A stretch of DNA of 64,000 nt from Pseudophaeomoniella oleicola (taxonomy: Eukaryota > Ascomycota > Eurotiomycetes > Phaeomoniellales > Phaeomoniellaceae). Under the pieces are notes generated by a model, which saw only the letters and a list, made by a program, of their open reading frames with translations, searched no databases and had not been told where the DNA came from. The stretch is taken from contig QWDQ01000011.1 in assembly GCA_003868215.1 (NCBI GenBank), positions 372,001-436,000 on the forward strand, read 5' to 3'. Numbering within the stretch: the stretch's first letter is position 1; every line of letters begins with the position of its first letter. The position numbers and the translations under genes are program-made. This document shows, in pieces, positions 33,688 through 42,740 of the stretch.

Positions 33688-34719
33688 CTTGATCGAACAG
33701 AGATAAATGCTGGACACTGGATAGGCACGCTCAGCACCGGCCGTATACTGCGATGTATAATAGATATGCTATATGCGAATATAGTTGGATGAGATGATCA
33801 AAATCACCGTCTACAATAGATACATATACGCGCTGACAGACGGAGACCGAAACTTGAATCAGTGCACTTCACCACCAATTAGTGCGCACGAAGAGTACTA
33901 CTCCGACTCATTTGGCTAATGCAGAGACATGGCTGGCTTGAAGAAGCTCGCATCTGTTACTACCGATAGTCAGCATGGTACTAAACCTACATAGGTAGGT
34001 GCCTGGCTAGTTTCTTAACTTCGTGTTGCTGTGATCAATGCCGCATGTTCTTTGCCCGCATCGGAGGCTAATGCGCAACTCCGGCAAACCTGAGTCTTGA
34101 ATAGTCAACTCGCTGACGAGCTACAACACAGAGGACAGAAGATGAGCAAAGAATCGGTATGTCTTGGACCTTCATCCCAAAAGTGCTAACTACGTACACT
34201 ACCTCACGATCACAACGTCGACGCCGACAACATGTACGTTGATACCACACGAATGCTTTTGCCGACCTTCTAGACAACCGCATAACGTGTTTCCCCGGCC
34301 CTGATAGCAGATTTTGGAGACCGCGGATGTGCCCAGCAGCCTAATACCCTAGGCTCAAACGCCGAAGACCTCAAGCAAAACCTCCTGATCCGCTCGCCCC
34401 TGTTCGTGTGTATCGTAACCGGCTCCCTTCTCTGACCATCTGCCGTAAGCGCGTATGTGCAGTTCGAAAGCAAAACCACCGATATTGACATCAGCCCAAC
34501 CAGTGCAGACATCCCGATGGCGACTAATCTAACATAGAATGATGCAAAACTTAAGAAGCAGAGGTGTGGCGATATTGATACAGATATATAGTCATCCAAC
34601 GCCCTAAGTCGTAGAACCCTCATTGGTATATGTGAAGAAATCAAGCCTAGGCGATGGCTTTGGTTTCTAATTGCGATTAGTAAGGAAGTATCAGTACAGC
34701 CACGTCTGCATAACTCACG
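33688..34719. other. Intergenic region, peptidase promoter / ATF1 3' flank
   Basis: About 1 kb without a supported gene. A CCTACATAGGTAGGTGCC patch lies near 33986-34003. A 124-codon minus frame at 34270-34644 is judged spurious. Confidence 0.5.
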
Positions 34720-36653
34720 TTACGACCTCTGCATTTGAGGTTGCATGCCACCATTCTGCATTGCCATACCGTATGGGTTGGCGTGGGGATTCGCATAACC
34801 AGTCGGATCTTGCATGCTGTTCATATAGTTACCCAGTCCCTGGGCTTGACTAATGGGGCAGTCTTTGTGTGCCAGAAGAAGGGTTTTGAGGTTGACAATT
34901 TCCTCGCGTAATTGTGTGACCTGAGCGCTAAGGGCATCGTTCTCGGAACTGAAGATTTCGACCTTGGCTTGCAAGTTGGCAAGCCATTGCTTTTTCCTTT
35001 GTCGACACTTGAGTGCTGCGACCCTGTTCACGATTAGTAACTCCCATTGATGACACGCTCCAGGATACATACCGGTTTCTTTCGAGAAAATTCTTCCGCT
35101 TCTCTTCATCTGTCATCTTTCTTCCGTCTTTATGATCAGAGCCCGCATCCGATTGACCGTCTTCGTCGGACATGTCGTCATCTTCTGGGTTCTCCAGAGC
35201 CGGATCAACGATGTTCCCGTTGTTCCCTTTGGCCCGTTTGTTGGATCCCTTCTGTGGCGTATCGTCGGCTTTCCTCCTGCCGTTGGTGGCATTGAGGGTC
35301 TTGCTCTTCTTGCCCTTACCCCGCGCGCTGGGGGGCTTCTGATCCTCATGGCTATCTGAATGATCTCCATTGGCACTCTGGTCGGGGCCAGATAAGCCTG
35401 ACATGCTGCCAATGGAACCGTTGGCGCGAGCATTGCGTGACTGTGCAACTTCTGGTTGTTGAGGCTTAGTTTGCACTGGCTGTACAGGTTGGTTAGGCAC
35501 AGCAAACGTTGTGTTCTGACCTCCCTTGGCCAACATAAACAAGCCGTTGGCTGCTTCTGCGTCATGATTGGCAAAGGGATCACTGGCTACTGGCTTGGAG
35601 TCCATGGGAGCGCTAGTAACAGGTTGTTGTTCTTGTGAATTTGAGGTATTACCAAATTGATTGTTCTTGGTCCTTGCAGCAGCTGTCATCGCAGTGCGAT
35701 GAAAGTCCAAGGTGCCTGGTGTTGCACCACCACTTTGCAGTTGCTGGAAAAGTGCCTGAGAATTAGGACTGGGGGCGGGAAACATGGAACCCCCGCCTCC
35801 AGGAGTAAGACCAGTTCGCAGGGATGACTCGTTCGGAGTCGGGAACCCTCGACCAATGCCGTCGAAGTAATCTCCTGAACCTGCTGGACCAGCCAGCATA
35901 GCAGGGCTTAAAGGCCCAGACCGAAGGGAATTGGCCCAATTGAAACTATTTGATCCAGCCGTCCCAGGGATAGCGGGTGACGTCAGAGCAGCAACGGGAG
36001 GCAGCAGCGACTTCCCAGGAGTTTCCGACGAAGGTTGACCGAACGATTGTTCGAAGGGATTTGGTTCTAATGAGAAGTGACTCCCACCGTGGACGCCAGA
36101 GAAGTAATCTGGTGTTTCTGCAGCGTTCTGTGCCGGTCGTGGAGGTGGCGCAAGTGGTTCGGTCGTTTGGCTAGGTTTGGAATCAGTAGCAGTCGATACT
36201 GTTGGCGCGGCCGATGATTCTGCGAGAGAGTAGTTAGCAACTTATTGTAGGCAACGAGTGCATGCGATTCACTTGACGATTTAGGTTTTGATACGGGGTC
36301 AGTGGGTGTTCTTGAGGAAGAACGACGAGACGAGAGAATGTGAGACAATGCGGACATTATCTTCGCATCAACAACATTCCCGTCTAGGATAGCATTGAAA
36401 TTACAGGACGAAGACAAAAGGTAGAGTGGTAGAAGCACGACGACGACGATTGATGAGGTCTGAGATGCCAATGGGGAGAATTGAACATCGATGACGTTGT
36501 GTTGTGCAGGTAGGAGGTAATGATAATGGAAGGAAGATCCGGGGCCAACATACCTTCAGACTTTACATTCTTTTTGGAGTCCATAGGTGAAGAGTTTGAG
36601 ACTGGGTTCCCAATGTTTGGCGGCGATGGTCTGGTAGCAACAGCAGCAGCCAT
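34720..36653 (-). CDS. ATF1: Stress-responsive bZIP transcription factor Atf1/AtfA
   Basis: Three exons (36653-36554, 36219-35073, 35023-34720) give 516 aa. The N-terminal part carries the Aft1 HRA-type regions: AAETPDYFSGVHGGSHFSLE, NPFEQSFGQP, SFNWANSLRSGPLSPAML, and FPTPNESSLRTGLTPGGG. A long low-complexity linker follows (ANGSIGSM, SARGKGKKSK). The bZIP begins KMTDEEKRKNFLERNRVAAL; it has the N-x7-R basic motif (NRVAALKCR) and the RQRKKQW end typical of ATF/CREB, then a leucine zipper to about residue 465. Atf1/AtfA is the target of the Sty1/Hog1/SakA MAP kinase and binds TGACGTCA-type CREs for oxidative, osmotic and spore-stress responses. The first intron (334 nt) is the longest in the window; the second (49 nt) splits the basic region. 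Exon 2's acceptor is the least certain join. Confidence 0.9.
35978..35985. promoter_or_regulatory. Perfect CRE (TGACGTCA) inside ATF1 exon 2
   Basis: The canonical ATF/CREB octamer lies in the coding exon (codons for Leu-Thr-Ser). It is seen directly; use as a binding site is conjecture. Confidence 0.5.
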
Positions 36654-36982
36654 GGTCGAAGTCGAATGGGATTAATGGGGGATATGACGAAATGTGGAGG
36701 AAGGAACAGCGTGAACTTGGCTGGGGAAGGACAAGAGCCGCGTATTGTTGGTGATGTCAGGTACAAAGCTCAGCTTGCAGATAATCCGTTGGAGGCGATT
36801 TAGCCAAGACAATTGCGGAAAGGCTTATCAATCAAGCAAGACTTCTTGTTTTGCCTGGGAAAGTAAGATAATTCGATAACAATAGGCGTGCCGCTGATAG
36901 CGATGGACAGTTGTGATGCAATGATCTGTGAGGTTAGAATGCTGGGATGTGGTGTTAGATTTTGGATGAAAACAGGCGGGAG

Positions 36983-36990
36983 TGACGTCG
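36983..36990. promoter_or_regulatory. CRE-like site upstream of ATF1
   Basis: TGACGTCG matches seven of eight bases of the ATF/CREB octamer, 330 bp upstream of the ATF1 start codon. Confidence 0.4.
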
Positions 36991-39303
36991 TTAAAAAGCA
37001 TTATCTGGGAAATCTGCGGAAGATCTTTCGCCTCATTTTGTAAGACCGAGGGATCACAGACTCAAATACATAAAAGGGTCTGAGGGGAATCGTATCCTCT
37101 CGGAATCAGAATCCCCTTCTTCCTTTCGAATATAATTGAACGAACGATCGAGGGGGAAAAGGTGTAGCACAAATGCACAGTTCTTTGCATCGGTAAGACT
37201 TACCTGTCAGAGCCACAGATTCACTCCGTTATTATGTTATGCTTTCCTCAAGAACGGATAGCTGGTCTCTCAATTTGTTTGGCGTTACAGACGTCCTCAG
37301 ATCGTCTCAACTCAATGGATTCTCTGGTCGGTCCCTGATGGGCCTGTTTGTTGTGGATGAAGAGTCGGTGTCGTGATCGTTCAACTGTCGCACCCGATGA
37401 AGATCCGATCGATCAGCACCAGCGACAAACGTGCAAAACTGGCAAACTCGAATGTGACGAAACCTGCAACCGAGATGCGATGTCAGTATCAAGCATCAAG
37501 TTACTCAAACTATCAATATCACGCAGCACAGCATCGTAGTAAGAGCTAGTAGATTGCACGATGGAAGTATTGCGTGTTGGAATAACTTCTGCCGCGGGAA
37601 GGTTTGCGCTTTCCCGGTGGCGACCAATGGAGGAGGGAGGGTTGATTGGGCGAATGCGACGAGACGGTTTCTAACGCCAACAACTATCGCACCGACCCTG
37701 AGCCCACTTCTTCGTCTGTTCATGCATGATTTCCGGAAAGCACTGCCTAGGTCACAATCTCACTGGCAAAGTAAAACGTACCTCGTATAATGATGCTTAG
37801 ACTTGGAGTCGGTTGATGGTGCTTTTGCTGATCAATCGATAGCGACGAGGAATGCAGCGTGTTGTGGCCGATGGGGGGGAAATGCGGGTGACGCAATGTG
37901 TTGGATCTGTGCAGAAGGGAAAAATAGGGGGCGAGGGGTGGGCGTCTTAGTCGTACAAAGAAATGTCCGCCTCTTTTTTTTTTTTTTTCTTCGCTCTGTC
38001 TGGGTCGAACAAAATTTGGCAGTGTTCCAGAGACACGTGAAGAAAAGCGGCCAAGAAGCTCAGACCGTTGTGGTATCAATCAATATGATGACCAATAATA
38101 GAGAAAGAAGCTCTCAACCAGGATGTTGATCGAGTTCACCTCTTCCAAAGAAACTGTGCTGATTGTGGCTTATTGGAGTTCCAACACACACGATCACGCG
38201 AAGTTGCAAAAAGCAGAATGAAGTCACCGATGACGAAGGAGAAGAAAAAGAATGGGCAATTTATGGGAAATAAGAGAAGGTGGTATAAGAGGCCCGCCGT
38301 AATCACCCTCTTCTCTTCATTTCCGCTTTTTTTTCATGGCCTTTCACCCAAGCTTCTCTCTTGGCCCGCCGATATCTAGGTTAATGAGGAACTGTTTCTT
38401 ACAGTACAGTACCTTACTTACTGGTCCTCACTCTGCTGCCAACACTCCAGCTACCGGCGAGCCGGCTACCTAAGGTAGGCATGAATCGAACTTGAACCGT
38501 AGTATTTATTACGAATACTTTCCCGCCGTCCAGCCTCGCCAGGTATCAACACAGGATTAATTATTAATACACCACTCTCCGCAGGTCCCCTAAGGCTCGA
38601 GTATGGGTAGGATATATCAAATGGACAATACAACCTAATCCTTTCCCATTGTCCGTATGTCGAATCTAACGTATCTAGCACCTACTACCTTCACACCCAA
38701 GGTATATCCTGAAATGAATCAGTACACAGTCTCTCCAAATCCCGCCTTGGATAGTCCTGATACTTGAGACTTCTCGGCCCTCACCTCTCGTCTTACAGTA
38801 ACAAACCGCAATTAAAATCCCGCGATTGGTCGGAGATTCTTACCTACACTGGACCGACGAACAAAGACGATCCTCCATGACGTAACATCGACTATACCCA
38901 GATAGGAACTTCAGTGACACCCTTCTCGGAGACCCATTGGCGATCTGCGATACCGTAGTAAGGTGTCTTTGACCATAATTACGGTATAGTACAACACAGT
39001 ACAAATAAGCAATCGATGCTGTTCGTCGGTAATTAGGTTCTCCCATATTAACGTAGTAACTTATATCGCCCACAATCATCAAAGTATCTTTGAATAGAAA
39101 CCCGTTTTGACTTGACCCTCCTCTACTAATTAACAATCTACCTGTCGCGCGTGTCTTATCGTACATATGCAACTCCGTACTACAACTTATCACACGGTAG
39201 CTGGGAAAGGGCTCGTGCCGAACGAACTACCGATACCATGGATCCGGGGGAGTCCGGTCTGAACGACACGAACGTGGTCCCAGGTACAGCATCCACTGCA
39301 TAC

Positions 39304-39313
39304 TACCTAGGTA
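39304..39313. repeat. TACCTAGGTA palindrome (intergenic copy 3)
   Basis: Perfect 10-bp palindrome preceded by TAC and followed by GGTAC, again in a patch of CCTA/TAGG words. Confidence 0.8.
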
Positions 39314-39939
39314 GGTACACAACATTACTTTGCGTAACATCCTCGGCACGTAGGTTAGGTACTGTAGATAGATACCCAACGGCAGAGCATCCTGCATTCC
39401 GATGACACAAATGTACGTGTTTTATGATTTCCTGGATCAGGGTGCCTGCAGTTTCTATCGTTCATGCAGAGCGTTCTCTCTCGTGAGAAGGAAGCAAGTA
39501 GGCTTCTTATCTTCCACTCGGGTGTTTTATGGACTACATACAGAAACACAACAACGTAAGTAGTTAAGTCAGATGAGGTGATCAAGATCATTGAGACGTG
39601 TCAAATTTGCTTGCTGTGTTCACCTAGATCGACGGTAAGTATTCAACAGCTTAACCTAACGCATATTCTTGTATCGAAGCTCTGTTTAAACGACTGGTCA
39701 CCTTCGTACCGTTCTATGTTTAGAAAGCCATCTGCAGAAAGGTCATCAATTCCCTCCGGAACAACATGGGCTGCAACTCTTGATGTAACTTTTTTGTTCC
39801 TTCCAGGGGAAAAAGCGTGGTATCATTTCCATTGATAACAACAATAACGCCATGAATGATGCACCTCGCACCTAGCACGTCCCTCGACTGTCCCGCTCGT
39901 GCCGAACCAGAAAGCGAAAAGTAAATGCCTGGGGGACTC

Positions 39940-41310
39940 TTATTTTGCAACAGCAGCGCTAAGGACACTGGTCCTGAAGAAAGCCCCCTTCGTCTTTTCG
40001 ATGACTTGCTGGTAAACACTTTGAGGTGGGTGGTTCATGACCACCGTTCCAGCTTGGTAGTCGATCTTCGCATCTACTCTGGTGTCACGGATGAGATTAA
40101 CGATCCACTTTTCACCTTGATCGGGAGATAGATTGAGACGGGTAGAGAGATCACTGGTGATGTTAGCCTTTCTTTAGAAACAGAGAATCAATGGGGATAA
40201 GACGTACTTTATATCAATGCGTTGGTGAATCTTGCAGTACGACTCGGAGATCAAATGCCTTGCCGATTCAACAAAGGCTTCCGCGGAGCTGCTCAAGAAG
40301 AAATCCGTCTTGAGCACCTCTTCAGCTTGGACGAGCTTATTTTGGGCTTCTTCAAAGTCGAAGTCGACGTACAAAGCCTTGATGAAATCGGTCACTGGGT
40401 CGTTGTATTCGTACATTTCTTGTCTGACCACCCGCACAAGATCCTTCAATTGCTTCTGATACTGACCGGAATTCTTGCTGCGGGTACGGCTAGTGATCAC
40501 CGCAGACGCAAGGTATCGGAGAATCCATGGGCAGACGGTCTGGATGGATGAGATATAGGGAGCTGAAAAGTAGAGTTCAGTCAAGGTCTCGCGAGCTGGT
40601 TCATAGTTGAAGAAGGGGAACAGTGCCCAATGAACAAGCTCTTCTCTTGCAGTCAACTGAGCGCGGGGGTTGTTAAAAAGGCGGGTCTCAATGCTTTCCT
40701 TTAGCTTGGTTATTTCTTCCATTGCTGCCTCCCAGTTCGTAGTTAAGATCTCGCAGACAAGCTTTCCCCATGTGGCTCTGGCGACTTTCTCGTTGTCTGT
40801 CGATAAAACACGGAATTGATAGAGAAGTTCAGATGAATCCTGATAATTACCGCAGGCGTATTGAAATTTTCCAAAGTCGTAGAGAGCGTTGACCATGTCA
40901 TTGGTTACGCCGTGAGTTTCCTCGAGGTACTTCAAATTGGCTACTTTGTCGCTTCTTAGATTCGAAACAACGGTATCATCTTCAAGGAGATCGGAGATCT
41001 TTGCGGTCTGTTCTTGAAATGCCTTGAGTTTCTCCAGAACAGTCTCTCGCTTCTGCGCAAATTCTGCAGGGACATCCTCAGAGTCGTGTAATTCCTTCCA
41101 AAGGTTGGCAACATAATCGGTCATATTGGTAGGTTTGAGCAATCTGTATTTTGCAAGTGTAAGGTCATTATATCTTTCGTCACTGATATCATCGCGATTC
41201 GTCTGGTGTTCAAGTAGAGGGAAGATGAGATGTCTGTCCATGCGACGAATGATTTTCTCGAGAAAAGCGAACTCCCCTGTGGGATCCGCCATGTCGTTCA
41301 CGCTGCCCAT
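39940..41310 (-). CDS. EIF3E: Eukaryotic translation initiation factor 3 subunit E (Int6)
   Basis: Two exons, 41310-40208 and 40153-39940, give 438 aa, the usual length. The eIF3e N-terminal domain is clear: [40 protein letters not shown]-like helices follow ([40 protein letters not shown]). The PCI domain includes [20 protein letters not shown] and [20 protein letters not shown]. The second exon adds [20 protein letters not shown] and [18 protein letters not shown], the winged-helix end of the PCI. eIF3e is a peripheral eIF3 subunit paired with eIF3d; budding yeast lacks it. The start [14 protein letters not shown] has a second in-frame Met at residue 7. It is divergent from mL49 (723 bp). 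Confidence 0.95.
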
Positions 41311-41695
41311 GATATTGATTTGGTGTGGCTGTATTTGTAGAGCTTGCTCTCGGGACTAAGGCTGACTGTTGAAAATTCGAGATAACTGATTGTCGTTCGG
41401 ATGGCGGTAGTGACCCTATTTGGTCTTCGTAGCGTTTGATGGCTGTAAAACTGTAGTACACTCCCTCTGCCGGTTTTTCGAAAGCGTTTGGTATAAGTTT
41501 ATCAGGTAGGACTCCTCTTTTGCAGTCAGGCTCGCGCAGCTGGCGTTTCTCGTCTTCAGTGAGTGAAATACCGGAGTTCTCAAGCGAAAGCACACGGAAC
41601 TGATCTGCCTGAGATTTCTTTGGTGATGGGCTAGTCGCACAACGAGGATGAGGGACAGGTCCGTCGACAGCACTGTAGATTTCCAGTGCGTCCAT
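41210..41695 (-). other. Open frame of 161 codons overlapping the eIF3e start, status unclear
   Basis: It starts at ATG 41695 (MDALEIYSAVDGPVPHP) and runs into the first 100 nt of eIF3e in another frame. The first 110 residues have a fairly normal composition (LTEDEKRQLREPDCKRG, EGVYYSFTAIKRYEDQIG); the rest is the shadow of eIF3e. I recognise no family. It could be an overlapping upstream ORF in a long eIF3e leader, an exon of an unrecognised small gene, or chance. Confidence 0.2.
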
Positions 41696-42033
41696 TCGCG
41701 GTTAGCGTCCGGATAGCCTACGCTTCTAGAACGCTAACCGTAAATGGAAAGCACGATCTTGAGAAACTATTCTCGCAGACAGGGCTGGAAGATCGTAACT
41801 CCTTGAGCTTGCGCTGGTGCACATCGTGGAGGTTCGTGGTGTTGTCTTTCACGAATCCTCTGGATACTTATCCTCTCCCGCAGTATCGAGGGCGCATTGC
41901 CTATATACTTTCATCTTGTGATCAAGCGATAGCCTGGGCACGAGGACATCAAATACCAGCTGGACCTATCCATTTTAGGACCGTGCAAAACCACATCTTC
42001 TCATCGACCCTTCTCCTCCCTGAACTGTACATT
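41311..42033. promoter_or_regulatory. Divergent promoter region, eIF3e / mL49
   Basis: 723 bp between the two start codons. Apart from the doubtful minus-strand frame described separately, nothing coding is supported. Confidence 0.5.
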
Positions 42034-42740
42034 ATGGCTACACTATCTTCATCCCGGCTGTCGGCATCAATTCTCAGTGCAATCTTGATTCGGCCTTCCT
42101 CGCAAGCTACCAACGCTGCACTGATATCGCAAAAGAGATTGTCATCCGGAGTTTCACGTTTAACAAAATTGCACCGCAAGCAGAAAGCAGCATTCCGACA
42201 TGAACGTATGTAACCCTCAAAGTGGTAACGCCCAGCTAGCTCTCTTCGCATACTGACACTTTCGTTCTAGGTGCGCAATCTGCCATTCGCGCTCCGTTCG
42301 TAGCTGCTCCGGCCGAAAGCACGACTACCGCGCCCCAAACTTCGTTCCCAAATACCCCAGGCTCTTCATCCGGTCTGGCAGCAATTACATCGTCTCTTCC
42401 ATATCACGTCGGTAGAACGTCGTCGTCGAATCTCCCTATCTACCTTGAAGCGAAAGCGGGAGGCACGAAACATTTAACCTTGATACGGAAAATCTCTGGG
42501 GATGTCATGGCATTGAAGAATGATTTACTGGCGGCACTCCCTCCTCTGACCGGTCCCCAAGGTACAATCAGCGGTGCCCAAAGTGGCTCATCCCGAGCTG
42601 CTGCAAAGTTAGCCGAGCGCAAAGCGAAACAAGCAAGAGATACGGAACAGATCAACATCAATTTTACAACTGGTCATGTCGTCGTACGGGGTTGGAGGAA
42701 GGAAGAAATAACGAAATTTTTGGTTGAAAGAGGCTTTTAA
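42034..42740 (+). CDS. IMG2: Mitochondrial large ribosomal subunit protein mL49 (Img2)
   Basis: Two exons, 42034-42205 and 42271-42740, give 213 aa. The N-terminus is a mitochondrial presequence by composition: Ser/Arg/Leu-rich, no acidic residues (MATLSSSRLSASILSAIL, SSGVSRLTKLHRKQKAAFRH). The C-terminal half is the mL49 domain: LPYHVGRTSSSNLPIYLEAK, GGTKHLTLIRKISGDVMALK, and the ending INFTTGHVVVRGWRKEEI with FLVERGF. mL49 is a structural protein of the 54S mitoribosome; its loss impairs mitochondrial translation in yeast (IMG2). A charged insert (AAKLAERKAKQARDTEQ) lies before the last strand. The start is the first ATG that gives a presequence. Confidence 0.9.

Larger units (their letters stand above)
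36654..39939. promoter_or_regulatory. Long upstream region of ATF1
   Basis: 3.3 kb between ATF1 and the 3' end of eIF3e with no supported gene. It likely holds a long promoter and leader for ATF1. Features: a CRE-like TGACGTCG at 36983-36990, a TGACGTAA at 38878-38885, a T tract at about 37972-37988, and the palindromes TACCTAAGGTA (38467-38477) and TACCTAGGTA (39304-39313). The part at about 38400-39600 is rich in TAC/GTA words and looks least constrained. Short frames on both strands show nothing recognisable. Confidence 0.5.

Noticed and set aside
34270-34644. 124-codon minus frame between the S9C peptidase and ATF1
   Set aside because: Mixed composition and no conserved motif.
38470-38500. 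GTTCGATTC-like T-loop word on the minus strand
   Set aside because: Flanking bases do not form the T-arm stem or a cloverleaf; no tRNA.
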